Shown here piece after piece: positions 1 to 8,016 of a stretch of 64,000 nt of DNA. This stretch comes from Streptomyces sp. NBC_00513 (GTDB lineage Bacteria; Actinomycetota; Actinomycetes; Streptomycetales; Streptomycetaceae): the NCBI RefSeq assembly GCF_041431415.1, contig NZ_CP107845.1, positions 3,906,001-3,970,000 on the forward strand, in the 5' to 3' direction. Within the stretch, counting starts at the first letter, position 1. Each line of letters starts with the position of its first letter. The translations under genes were made by a program, and so were the position numbers. The notes beneath the pieces were generated by a model, which was not told the DNA's origin, searched no databases, and worked only from the letters and a program-made list of their open reading frames with translations.

Positions 1-113
1 CCGACTACGTGTGGGACCCGGACGCGAAGATCCTCAACCTGTCCCAGCTCACCCTCGACGAGTGCCGCACCGCCAAGGACGGTTCGACCGGCTGCTCCCC
101 GAGCCGGGTCTGA
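1..113 (+). CDS. C-terminal end of an unrecognised protein (partial)
   Basis: An open frame enters from the left edge and stops with TGA at 111-113, leaving about 36 visible codons. The tail contains two cysteines and ends in SPSRV. It stops 13 bp before the sensor kinase start, so the two genes are probably co-transcribed. A response regulator would be the expected partner of a kinase, but this tail lacks the usual winged-helix ending (RGxGY), so I do not call it one. The family cannot be named from this fragment. Confidence 0.55.
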   Translation, partial: DYVWDPDAKILNLSQLTLDECRTAKDGSTGCSPSRV

Positions 114-126
114 GGGGGCGGGCCGG

Positions 127-1386
127 ATGCGGGTGACGAGCAGTCTGCGCTGGAAGATCGCCCTGACCACCACGGCGGTGTGCTGCACGGTGGCGGCGGT
201 GCTCGGGATCCTCGTGCACAACGTGGTCGCAGGACAGGTCGTCGGCGAGGTCCGCAAGGACGTGGGCCGGGACCTGGAGGACGCCGTCAACCAGTACCAG
301 TACGGCACCGTGCACGGCGACGTGCACGTGGTCATCGACCCGCCCGACCTGCCGGGCCCCCTGCGCGGGCTCGTCGCGCGCGGGGAGACCGGGAGCATGG
401 TCGGCGAGCACGACGGCGAACCCGCGATGTGGGGCGCCGGGCCCGCCGACACGAAGGTGCTGGCCGTCTGGCTCCCCTTCGACCAGACCCGCCGGCGGCT
501 GCGCGACCTGGACACCGCCATCCTCGCCTCCGCCGCGCTCGCCGCCGGGATCGTGGCTCTGGCCGGCCTGTTCCTGGCCGATCGGATCAGCCGGCGGCTG
601 GCGACCACCGCCGCCGTGGCCCGCCGGATCAGCGCCGGCGACCTGGACGCCCGGGTGGGGCTCCCCGCCGACCCGGACGATCCCCGGGACACCCGCCACC
701 ACGACGAGGTCCGCGACGTCGCGCACGCCCTGGACTCGATGGCCGGGTCGCTCCAGGAACGGCTGGAGGCCGAGAAACGGTTCACGGCCGACGTCGCGCA
801 CGAACTGCGCACCCCGTTGACGGGCTCACTCGCCGCTGCCTCGCTGCTGCCCGAGGGCCGCCCCAAGGAAATGATCAACGATCGGCTCCGGGCCCTGCAC
901 CTGCTCACCGAGGACCTGCTGGAGATCTCCCGGCTGGACGCGGGAGTGGAACAGGCGGAGCTGTCCCAGGTGGAACTGGGCCGGGCCGTGCGGCGGGCCG
1001 TCGCGGGCACCCGACTGCCCGTCTCGGTCCGGGTGGTCCGGGACACGGTGGTGCTCACCGACCGGCGCCGCCTCGACCGGATCCTGGCCAACCTGCTGGT
1101 CAACGCCGACAAGCACGGGAAGCCACCGATCGAGGTGTCCGTCGAGGGCCCGGTGGTGGTGATCCACGACCACGGGGCCGGCTATCCGCCCGAACTGATC
1201 GAGCAGGGCCCGCAGCGCTTCCGCACGGGCGACCCGGGCCGGGGCCGCGGGCACGGTCTGGGACTGACGATCGCGGTGGGTCAGGCCGCGGTGCTGGAAG
1301 TGGAGCTGACCTTCGCCAACGCCCCCGACGGGGGCGCGCAGACGACCCTGCGCCTGCCCGTCGGGCGTCTGGTCGCGGACAGTTGA
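127..1386 (+). CDS. Two-component sensor histidine kinase, CseC-like
   Basis: Membrane sensor kinase of 419 aa. It has an N-terminal membrane helix (about residues 9-32), an extracytoplasmic loop, a second helix (about 135-158) and a HAMP linker. The HisKA box TADVAHELRTP has the phospho-acceptor at His225. The ATP-binding domain has an N-box (ILANLLVNADKHG), a DHGAGYP G1 box and a GHGLGLTIA G2 box. The catalytic half closely resembles Streptomyces CseC, the cell-envelope stress kinase paired with a SigE system, but no sigE or cse regulator is visible, so the stimulus is inferred at best. No response regulator lies downstream; a partial gene lies 13 bp upstream. Family assignment is firm; the CseC-like label rests on remembered sequence similarity. 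Confidence 0.9.
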   Translation: MRVTSSLRWKIALTTTAVCCTVAAVLGILVHNVVAGQVVGEVRKDVGRDLEDAVNQYQYGTVHGDVHVVIDPPDLPGPLRGLVARGETGSMVGEHDGEPAMWGAGPADTKVLAVWLPFDQTRRRLRDLDTAILASAALAAGIVALAGLFLADRISRRLATTAAVARRISAGDLDARVGLPADPDDPRDTRHHDEVRDVAHALDSMAGSLQERLEAEKRFTADVAHELRTPLTGSLAAASLLPEGRPKEMINDRLRALHLLTEDLLEISRLDAGVEQAELSQVELGRAVRRAVAGTRLPVSVRVVRDTVVLTDRRRLDRILANLLVNADKHGKPPIEVSVEGPVVVIHDHGAGYPPELIEQGPQRFRTGDPGRGRGHGLGLTIAVGQAAVLEVELTFANAPDGGAQTTLRLPVGRLVADS

Positions 1387-1401
1387 ACGGGACGCGGAGA
1401 T

Positions 1402-1415
1402 GTTTCACGTGAAAC
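1402..1415. promoter_or_regulatory. parS site 1 (ParB-binding)
   Basis: The sequence GTTTCACGTGAAAC is an exact match to the 14-bp Streptomyces parS palindrome bound by ParB. It sits 16 bp after the sensor kinase stop, in the convergent gap with the phoX-like gene. Its centre is 31 bp, about three helical turns, from the next copy. Confidence 0.93.
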
Positions 1416-1421
1416 AGCGGC

Positions 1422-1457
1422 CGGTGGGGGGTGTTTCACGTGAAACACCCCCCACCG
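1422..1457. promoter_or_regulatory. parS site 2 inside a 36-bp perfect palindrome (also a likely terminator)
   Basis: GTTTCACGTGAAAC occurs again at 1433-1446. Here the symmetry extends outward to a perfect 36-bp palindrome (1422-1457) with G-runs on the left arm and C-runs on the right. The extended arms could fold as a hairpin between the convergent kinase and phosphatase genes, so the element may serve both as a ParB site and as a bidirectional terminator. The second role is inference. Confidence 0.9.
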
Positions 1458-1491
1458 ACGTCGGGTGAACGGTCTGATCAACCGGCCCGGT

Positions 1492-3579
1492 TCAGACGCC
1501 GATGTTCTTCCCGTCCTTGCGCCAGACCGACACGACCGCCGGGCGGACGATCTTGCCGGGGCCGTCGGGCCACACCGACTGGGGCTTCTCCACGGACGCA
1601 CCGTCGATCTCGCCCGGGTGCTGGACCGAGACCAGGACGCGCTTGTCCTGGATCAGCGGGCCACAGGTCTCGGCGCCGCGCGGCACGGTCAGGAACTGCT
1701 TCAACTCACCGCGGCGTTCACCGGCCGTGGCCACGCCGAAGAGGCCGTCGTGCGAGCCGAGCTGGTTGCCGTCGGTGGAGATCCACAGGTTGCCGTGCGG
1801 GTCGAAGGCCACGTTGTCCGGGCAGGAGATCGGGCTGACCTTGTCCTTCGGGAAGCCCGCGAAGTAGGTGGCCGGGTCGTTGGGGTCACCGGCGACCAGG
1901 AAGAGCCGCCAGGCGAAGCCGTCGCCCGCCGGGTCGTCGAAGTTCTCGGCGAGCTCCAGGATCTGGCCGTGCTTGTTCAGGTTGCGGGGGTTGGCCTCGT
2001 CCGCGCCCGCCTTGCCGGCCTTGCCGCGGTCGGTGTTGTTGGTCAGCGCGATGTAGACGCGGCCGGTGCGCGGGGAGGGCTCGACGTCCTCGGGGCGGTC
2101 CATCTTGGTGGCGCCCACCTTGTCGGCGGCCTGTCGCGTGAAGACGTACACCTCCTCGGCGGTCATGCCCTCGACGTGTGAGACGTTGCCGGTGGCGAGC
2201 TTGATCCAGACACCGGATCCGTCGAACTGGCCGTCCGAGGGCAGCTTGCCCGTGCCGTCGATCTCGGCGGCCGGCGAGTCACCGGTCAGCTTGGCGACGT
2301 ACAGGGTGCCCTCGTCGAGGAGCGTGAGGTTGTGCTCCTTCGCGGCGCGCGAGCCGCCCTTCTTCATCCGCTTCGACGAGACGAACTTGTAGAAGTAGTC
2401 GAAGCGCTCGTCGTCGCCCATGTAGACGACCGGACGGCCGTCCTCGGTCAGGCGCGGCTGGGCGGCCTCGTGCTTGAAGCGACCCAGCGCGGTGCGCTTG
2501 CGCGGGGTGGACGACGGGTCGTACGGGTCGAGCTCGACGACCCAGCCGAAGCGGTGCGACTCGTTGGGCTCCTGCACGGTGTCGAAGCGCTTGTCGAACC
2601 GCTCCCACTTGCGCTCGGTGGCGCCCGTGGTCATGCCGTAGCGCTTGAGTCGGGCGGCCTGGGTCGGGTCGGTGACCTGCCCGGCGTTGGCGAAGTACTG
2701 GTTGAAGTTCTCCTCGCCGTGGAGGGTGGTGCCCCACGGGGTGGTGCCACCGGCGCAGTTGTTCAGGGTGCCGAGCACCTTCGTGCCGGTGCGGTCGGCG
2801 GAGGTCTTCAGCAGCTCCGAGCCCGCTGCGGGGCCGGTCAGCCTGAACTCGCTGGTGGCGGTGAGACGACGGTTGAGCTGGTGCCGGGAGACCGCCGTCA
2901 GCTTGCCGCTGCGGTGGTCCTCCTGCACGACGACGACGGACAGGCCGTGCGCGGCCCAGGCGATCTCGACCTGCTCGCGGGTCGGGTTGGCCGGGTCATA
3001 CGCCTTGAACATGAGGTTCTCGTCGGTGTACTCGTGGTTGGCCACGAGCAGCTGCCGACGCTCGTAGTCGTCACCGAGCGGGAGAAGGCTCAGGAAGTCG
3101 TTGTTGTAGCCGAACTGGCCGGCCTGCGCGGCGGCGGTCTGCTTGTCGGCGTTGAAGCCCGGGGCGCCCTTGACGATGGGCTCGCCCCAGCGGATGACCA
3201 CGTTCTGCTCGTGGCCCTCGGGGACGGTGACCTTGTCGTCGGTGTTCGGCGCGACGGCCTTGAAGCGCAGACCGCGGGCCGCGTCGCCGATACCCGCCGC
3301 ACCGGAGCCCCGGGTGTCGACGGAGGGCGAGGCGTTGGCGGAGGAGCCGTTACCGCCCAGGGTGACGGCGGTGCCGGCGGCGGTGGCCACCGTGACGACG
3401 GCGGCGGACCGGAGCATCGAGCGGCGGGAGTAGGCGCGGGCGATCACATCGCCGACGTACTCGTTGTCGCTGGTGTTCGGCACCTCGTGGAAGCATGCGT
3501 CGCCACAGCGGTAGCGGCAGGTGAGAGCGGAACGGCCGCTCCCATGCGGGTTGCCGAGGAGCGGCAGAAGCTTGCGCAC
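1492..3579 (-). CDS. PhoX-family (DUF839) secreted alkaline phosphatase
   Basis: Predicted exported phosphatase of 695 aa. PhoX enzymes are metal-dependent phosphatases that release phosphate from organic esters outside the cell. A twin-arginine motif (SRRSMLRS, residues 51-58) is followed by a hydrophobic stretch, indicating Tat export. A cysteine cluster (C21, C25, C29) precedes it. The body has PhoX features such as NNCAGGTTPWGT, the GEENFNQYF segment, YMGDDERFDY and DNVAFDPHGNLW. The GTG start at 3579 has a GGAGGA ribosome site 6 nt upstream; an in-frame extension further upstream lacks such support. A PHO box at 3672-3689 suggests PhoP control under phosphate starvation. Family call is firm; substrate is unknown. 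Confidence 0.9.
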   Translation of the reverse strand: MRKLLPLLGNPHGSGRSALTCRYRCGDACFHEVPNTSDNEYVGDVIARAYSRRSMLRSAAVVTVATAAGTAVTLGGNGSSANASPSVDTRGSGAAGIGDAARGLRFKAVAPNTDDKVTVPEGHEQNVVIRWGEPIVKGAPGFNADKQTAAAQAGQFGYNNDFLSLLPLGDDYERRQLLVANHEYTDENLMFKAYDPANPTREQVEIAWAAHGLSVVVVQEDHRSGKLTAVSRHQLNRRLTATSEFRLTGPAAGSELLKTSADRTGTKVLGTLNNCAGGTTPWGTTLHGEENFNQYFANAGQVTDPTQAARLKRYGMTTGATERKWERFDKRFDTVQEPNESHRFGWVVELDPYDPSSTPRKRTALGRFKHEAAQPRLTEDGRPVVYMGDDERFDYFYKFVSSKRMKKGGSRAAKEHNLTLLDEGTLYVAKLTGDSPAAEIDGTGKLPSDGQFDGSGVWIKLATGNVSHVEGMTAEEVYVFTRQAADKVGATKMDRPEDVEPSPRTGRVYIALTNNTDRGKAGKAGADEANPRNLNKHGQILELAENFDDPAGDGFAWRLFLVAGDPNDPATYFAGFPKDKVSPISCPDNVAFDPHGNLWISTDGNQLGSHDGLFGVATAGERRGELKQFLTVPRGAETCGPLIQDKRVLVSVQHPGEIDGASVEKPQSVWPDGPGKIVRPAVVSVWRKDGKNIGV

Positions 3580-3671
3580 GAGGTGTCCTCCGAGGGTGCA
3601 CGGCGCCGACAACATGTCGGAACGAACAGCCGTGACGCTAGGCGGAGGTTGCGCCGATGCGGCGGCGCGGG

Positions 3672-3689
3672 GATGAACGGTCGGTGAAC
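3672..3689 (-). promoter_or_regulatory. PHO box (PhoP operator) upstream of the PhoX gene
   Basis: On the minus strand two direct repeats, GTTCACC (3689-3683) and GTTCATC (3678-3672), lie exactly 11 nt apart. That matches the Streptomyces PHO-box unit length and the GTTCACC consensus core. The element is about 95-110 nt upstream of the phosphatase start. Only two units are evident. Confidence 0.7.
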
Positions 3690-3870
3690 CTGGCACGGCG
3701 GAGGGGCAGTTCCCCACGGGCTCCGGTTGCATGCGAGGGTTGGCGCCACGAAAGGCGCCCCTGCCGAAGTTCCAGCCAAGGGGCCGATAACCTTACGTGT
3801 CCACTCTGGGCAGGGATCTACCGCGCAGCACGGACAAATGACGTACGCACTCATGCGAAAGGCCTGGCCC

Positions 3871-5556
3871 ATGGGTATTCGGAGCTTGTTGCGCAAGGTG
3901 TTCGGACGGTCTACCGAACCGGTTCCGGATACGTCGGACGCCCCATCGGCGGCCGTCCCGAGTCAGACGGAACGTACGCCCATGGACTCGGCGGCCGAAT
4001 TGGTCGCCGCGTCCTTCGACAACCCCACTGTTCCCCCGCAGTCCGCTCCGCGGGACCGCGAAGCCGGCACCGTGATGACCGCGCCGGCCGTCCCGGAGGC
4101 CCGCCGCCCGGCGCCTTCGACCGGTACCGGAGGCCCGGCGGAGCCCGCCGCCGAGCCGACGCCGACGCCGGAGCCGACGCAGACGCCGGCCCAGGCCGAG
4201 GCGGAGCCCGTTGCGGAGCCCGAGGCGGCCGAGGCGGAGGCGGCACCCGCCGAAGCGGCTCAGGAGCCGGTCACGGCGGAGCCGGTCGTTGCCGAGGCCG
4301 CACCCGAGGTCGTGGAGGCCGAGGTCGTGGAGGCCGAGCCCGTCGCGGCGGAGCCCGTCGTGGCGGAGCCCGCGGTCGCCGAGGTCGAGCCCGTGACGGC
4401 CGAGACGGTGGACGAACCCGCCACGGAGGTCGAGCCGGAGCCGGTCGCCGCCGTGGCCGAGCCCGAGGCCGCACCTGTCGCGGCGGTATCGGTCGAACCC
4501 GAGCCGGAGCCGGTCGCCGACGAGCCGGTCGCCGTCGCTGCCGAGGCCGCACCCTTGGTCGAGGCGGCACCCGTCGCCGCCGAGGCCGCACCCGAGGCCG
4601 AAGCCGCACCCGAGGCCGAGCCCGCCCCCGTGGTCGATGCCGTCGTGGCCGAGCCGGTCGTCGAACCCGTCGTGGTCGAGCCCGCCCCTGTGGTCGAAGC
4701 CGTCGTGGTCGAGCCCGCACCCGTGGTCGAGCCGGAGCCCGTCGCTGCCGAGGCCGCACCCGTGGTCGAAGCCGAGCCGGTCGTCGCCGAAGCCGCCGCC
4801 GAACCCGTGGTCGAGCCGGTCGTGGTCGAAGCCGAGCCCGTCACCGCCGAAACCGCAACCACACCCGCACCCGCCGTCGAGGCGGTCGCCGCCGGGGTCG
4901 GGGCGCCGGCCGTCGCGCTCGCCGCCGTCAAGCGGCGGGCCGCGCCGGTGGCCGGGGCGTACAAGGCCGCCGGTCAGGTGCTGCGCGCCAAGGGCAAGGC
5001 CGGGGCGCGCGCCAAGGTGTACCTCGTGCTGGACCGGTCCTTCTCGATGCGCGGGTTCTACAAGGACGGCAGCGCCCAGCACCTCGCGGATCACGCCCTG
5101 GCCCTCGCCGCGCACCTCGACGAGGCGGCGACCGTGCACACGGTGTTCTTCTCCACGGACGTGGACGGCACCGCCGACCTCACCCTGGACGGCCACGACG
5201 AGGCCTGGGTCGAGGCCCGTCACGCCGAGCTCGGCCGCATGGGCCGCACCAGCTACCACGTGGCCGTCGAGGCCGTCGTCGAGCGGTACCAGAAGGACGG
5301 CGGCACGGGCCCGGCCCTCGTCGTCTTCCAGGTCGACGGGGCCCCCGACAACCGTCAGCCCGCACGGCAGGCGATCATCGCCGCCGCCGCGCACGACATC
5401 CACTGGCAGTTCGTCGGCTTCGGTGACCACGACAGCAAGGGCTTCGACTTCCTGCGCAAGCTGGACGCCGAGAACGCCGGTTTCTTCCACGCGGGGCCCG
5501 CGCCCCGCGAGCTGACCTCGGTGGCCCTGCTCAAGGGCCTCCTCGACCGCTTCTAG
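3871..5556 (+). CDS. vWA-domain TerF-like protein with Ala/Val/Glu/Pro-rich linker
   Basis: Protein of 561 aa. A short basic N-terminus ([14 protein letters not shown]) is followed by about 230 residues (about 107-335) built almost only from A, V, E, P and T in imperfect repeats such as [19 protein letters not shown]. The C-terminal part (from about 383) is a TerF-type von Willebrand A domain with the MIDAS DxSxS motif (D388, S390, S392), VDGAPDNRQ and a [16 protein letters not shown] segment. TerF-like proteins belong to tellurite/stress-response sets; no terD-like gene is adjacent, so the role is unclear. The start is chosen by the conserved-looking MGIRSLL N-terminus; in-frame ATGs at 3838 and 3853 are alternatives. 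A strong terminator follows. Confidence 0.8.
   Translation: MGIRSLLRKVFGRSTEPVPDTSDAPSAAVPSQTERTPMDSAAELVAASFDNPTVPPQSAPRDREAGTVMTAPAVPEARRPAPSTGTGGPAEPAAEPTPTPEPTQTPAQAEAEPVAEPEAAEAEAAPAEAAQEPVTAEPVVAEAAPEVVEAEVVEAEPVAAEPVVAEPAVAEVEPVTAETVDEPATEVEPEPVAAVAEPEAAPVAAVSVEPEPEPVADEPVAVAAEAAPLVEAAPVAAEAAPEAEAAPEAEPAPVVDAVVAEPVVEPVVVEPAPVVEAVVVEPAPVVEPEPVAAEAAPVVEAEPVVAEAAAEPVVEPVVVEAEPVTAETATTPAPAVEAVAAGVGAPAVALAAVKRRAAPVAGAYKAAGQVLRAKGKAGARAKVYLVLDRSFSMRGFYKDGSAQHLADHALALAAHLDEAATVHTVFFSTDVDGTADLTLDGHDEAWVEARHAELGRMGRTSYHVAVEAVVERYQKDGGTGPALVVFQVDGAPDNRQPARQAIIAAAAHDIHWQFVGFGDHDSKGFDFLRKLDAENAGFFHAGPAPRELTSVALLKGLLDRF
4195..4870 (+). repeat. Low-complexity A/V/E/P coding repeat
   Basis: GC-rich imperfect repeats of GAGCC/GTCGTGGTCGA-type units encode the acidic alternating linker of the TerF-like protein. 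Copies of the GTCGTGGTCGA...GCCCGC block near 4660-4740 are nearly identical, so the tract is likely to vary in length between strains. Confidence 0.75.
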
Positions 5557-5571
5557 GTCGGCAGGCACGTA

Positions 5572-5618
5572 CGAGAAGGCCGCCGCCCCCGGTACCCCCG
5601 GGGGCGGCGGCCTTCTCG
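5572..5618 (+). terminator. Strong hairpin terminator after the TerF-like gene
   Basis: Perfect 21-bp inverted repeat (5572-5592 and 5598-5618) with a 5-nt loop (taccc), starting 16 bp after the stop codon. There is no T-run on the plus strand, as is common for Streptomyces terminators. Confidence 0.85.
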
Positions 5619-5925
5619 CGTACCCGGCCCGCCCGGGCCGTGGAGGCCCCCCGGTGCGCCCTGCGGCGCCACGCGGCCCGCCGGAGGCACGACCCCGGCC
5701 CCGGACACCCGGAAGGCGCCGTGACGAGCCACAGCAGCCACAGGGGCGCGGCCCCGCAGCCCCGCAGCCGGCCACGGAAAAGGGCGGCGCCCCGGACATC
5801 CGGGAGCGCCGCCCTACTTCACACAAGCCGCACAAGCCGTACGAGCCACCCAAGCCGCCGCACAAACCGCAACCGGCAACCGGCAGCCCGCAACCCGTGC
5901 ATGCCCGCGCGGGGCCCGCGGGTTC
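5619..5925. other. Intergenic region between convergent TerF-like gene and aspS
   Basis: No coding region is supported. It contains G/C-rich sequence, the aspS terminator (5781-5815) and a short degenerate direct-repeat tract of CACAAGCCG/CAACCGGCA-type units at about 5821-5900. Confidence 0.6.
5781..5815 (-). terminator. aspS: aspS terminator
   Basis: Inverted repeat of 15 bp (5781-5795 with 5800-5815, one bulged base) and a 4-nt loop. On the minus strand it is followed by TTTTCC, so it is a rho-independent terminator for aspS lying about 110 bp beyond its stop codon. Confidence 0.8.
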
Positions 5926-7731
5926 CTACTGGTGCTGCTTGACCGACTTCTCGACGGGCTCGGTCTCCTTGGTCTCGACCGGCTTGCGCAGCGCGATGTT
6001 CAGCTCGCGCAGGCGGGTCTCCTCCAGGACGGTGGGCGCGCCCATCATCAGGTCCTGCGCGTTGCCGTTGAGCGGGAAGGCGATCGTCTCGCGGATGTTC
6101 GGCTCGTCGGCGAGCAGCATCACGATGCGGTCGACGCCGGGGGCGATGCCACCGTGCGGCGGGGCGCCGAGACGGAACGCGCGGAGCATGCCGGCGAACT
6201 CGCGCTCGACGGTCTCGGCCTCGTAACCGGCGATCTCGAAGGCCTTCAGCATGACCTCGGGCTCGTGGTTGCGGATGGCGCCGGAGGACAGCTCGATGCC
6301 GTTGCAGACGATGTCGTACTGCCAGGCCAGGATGTCCAGCGGGTCCTTCTCCTCCAGGTCCTTCATGCCGCCCTGGGGCATGGAGAACGGGTTGTGGGAG
6401 AAGTCGATCTTGCCGGTCTCCTCGTCCTTCTCGTACATCGGGAAGTCGACGATCCAGCAGAAGCGGAAGACGTTCTCCTCGAAGTGGCCCGCGCGCTTGG
6501 CCGCCTCGACGCGGACGCCGGACATGATCTTGGAGACCTCGTCGAACTCGCCCGCGCCGAAGAACACGGCGTGGCCGGCCGCGAGGCCGAGACGCTCGGT
6601 GAGGACCTTGACGTTCTCCTCGGTGAGGAACTTGGCGATCGGGCCGGTCAGCGCGCCGTCCTCGCCCACGCGGACCCAGGCCAGGCCCTTGGCGCCGAGC
6701 GAGATCGCGTACTCGCCGAGGCCGTCGAAGAACTTGCGGGGCTGCGCGGCGGTGTCCGGGACGGCCAGCGCGCGCACGTGCTTGCCGGCGAACGCCTTGA
6801 ACTCCGAGCCCTCGAACACGTCGGTGATGTCGACGAGTTCCAGCTTGGCGCGCAGGTCGGGCTTGTCGTTGCCGTACTTCAGCATCGACTCGCGGAACGG
6901 GATCCGCGGGAAGGGGGAGGTGACCTCGCGGCCGTTGCCGAACTCGGTGAAGAGCTCGGTCATCAGGCGCTCGATCGGCTGGAAGACGTCCTCCTGCTCG
7001 ACGAAGGACATCTCGACGTCGAGCTGGTAGAACTCGCCCGGCGAACGGTCGGCGCGGGCGTCCTCGTCGCGGAAGCAGGGCGCGATCTGGAAGTACCGGT
7101 CGAAGCCGGAGATCATCAGCAGCTGCTTGAACTGCTGCGGCGCCTGCGGCAGGGCGTAGAACTTGCCCGGGTTGAGGCGGGACGGGACGACGAAGTCACG
7201 GGCGCCCTCGGGGGAGGTCGCGGTGAGGATCGGGGTCGCCATCTCGTTGAAGCCGAGGGCCACCATCTTCGAGCGGATGGAGGCGATGACGGCCGAGCGC
7301 AGCATGATGTTGCGGTGCATGCGCTCGCGACGCAGGTCGAGGAAGCGGTACTCCAGTCGGCGCTCCTCGTTCACCCCGTCGTCGGTGTTGATGGTGAAGG
7401 GCAGCGGGGCGGACGCGCCGAGCACCTCGACCTCGGAGACCTCGATCTCGATGTCTCCGGTGGGCAGCTCCGGGTTCACGTTGTCCGCGCCACGGGAGAG
7501 GACCTTGCCGTCGATCCGGACGACGGTCTCCTTGGAGACGCTGCTCAGGGCCTCGTTCGCGGCGGTGCCGGGACGGGCCACGAGCTGCGTGATGCCGTAG
7601 TGGTCACGGAGATCGATGAAGAGGATGCCGCCCAGGTCTCGACGGTTGTGCAGCCAGCCGCTCAGCCTGACGTCGGCGTTGACGTCGGAGGCTCGGAGCT
7701 CGCCGCACGTGTGGGACCTGTACCGATGCAT
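5926..7731 (-). CDS. aspS: Aspartyl-tRNA synthetase
   Basis: Class II synthetase of 601 aa, close to the usual bacterial size of about 590 aa. It charges tRNA-Asp in the cytoplasm. The N-terminal OB fold ([16 protein letters not shown]...[15 protein letters not shown]) precedes motif 2 (CFRDEDAR) and the bacterial GAD insertion. Motif 3 is [13 protein letters not shown] near the C-terminus. Many actinobacteria lack AsnRS and use a non-discriminating AspRS with GatCAB, but specificity cannot be read here. The ATG at 7731 is preceded by a weak GGATGA site. The gene appears monocistronic, with its own terminator. Confidence 0.97.
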   Translation of the reverse strand: MHRYRSHTCGELRASDVNADVRLSGWLHNRRDLGGILFIDLRDHYGITQLVARPGTAANEALSSVSKETVVRIDGKVLSRGADNVNPELPTGDIEIEVSEVEVLGASAPLPFTINTDDGVNEERRLEYRFLDLRRERMHRNIMLRSAVIASIRSKMVALGFNEMATPILTATSPEGARDFVVPSRLNPGKFYALPQAPQQFKQLLMISGFDRYFQIAPCFRDEDARADRSPGEFYQLDVEMSFVEQEDVFQPIERLMTELFTEFGNGREVTSPFPRIPFRESMLKYGNDKPDLRAKLELVDITDVFEGSEFKAFAGKHVRALAVPDTAAQPRKFFDGLGEYAISLGAKGLAWVRVGEDGALTGPIAKFLTEENVKVLTERLGLAAGHAVFFGAGEFDEVSKIMSGVRVEAAKRAGHFEENVFRFCWIVDFPMYEKDEETGKIDFSHNPFSMPQGGMKDLEEKDPLDILAWQYDIVCNGIELSSGAIRNHEPEVMLKAFEIAGYEAETVEREFAGMLRAFRLGAPPHGGIAPGVDRIVMLLADEPNIRETIAFPLNGNAQDLMMGAPTVLEETRLRELNIALRKPVETKETEPVEKSVKQHQ

Positions 7732-7890
7732 CAGTCATCCAGTTCTTCGCGATACCAGGGTGGATTCAACCGTCCCCAGGTTACCGTCCGGGCCCCGGCC
7801 GCGCGGGCGGGGCCGTGACGGCCCCGCCCGGCGGCCGTGCGGTCGCTCGCGGCGGGGGCTCGCGGGCAGCCCCCGGGCGCGACCCGGGAC

Positions 7891-7965
7891 GGGTGCGGGC
7901 CACGGCCGGGAGGCGGGGCGGGGGACGGCCGGGAAGCGGGTGCGGGCTACGGCCGGGAGGCGGGG
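7891..7965. repeat. 28-bp direct repeat upstream of the SpoIIE phosphatase gene
   Basis: Two copies (7891-7918 and 7938-7965), 47 bp apart and identical at 27 of 28 positions, of GGGTGCGGGC/TACGGCCGGGAGGCGGGG. They lie in the divergent aspS/phosphatase gap, 52 bp or more before the GTG start. No protein-binding assignment can be made. Confidence 0.7.
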
Positions 7966-8016
7966 CCGGGGGCCGTGAACAGGCACGCCCGGATCATCAC
8001 CTGTAAAGATGACCGA

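Noticed and set aside
1431..1838. Short frame starting MFHVKHPPP
   Set aside because: The start is simply a translated parS palindrome; the rest is antisense to the PhoX gene.
2332..3687. Open frame opposite the PhoX gene
   Set aside because: No protein-like features; PhoX motifs and a Tat signal are on the other strand.
3793..5865. Long open frame antisense to the TerF-like gene (Gly/Asp/Leu/Arg-rich)
   Set aside because: It is a by-product of the A/V/E/P repeats and high GC; the sense frame encodes a recognisable vWA domain.
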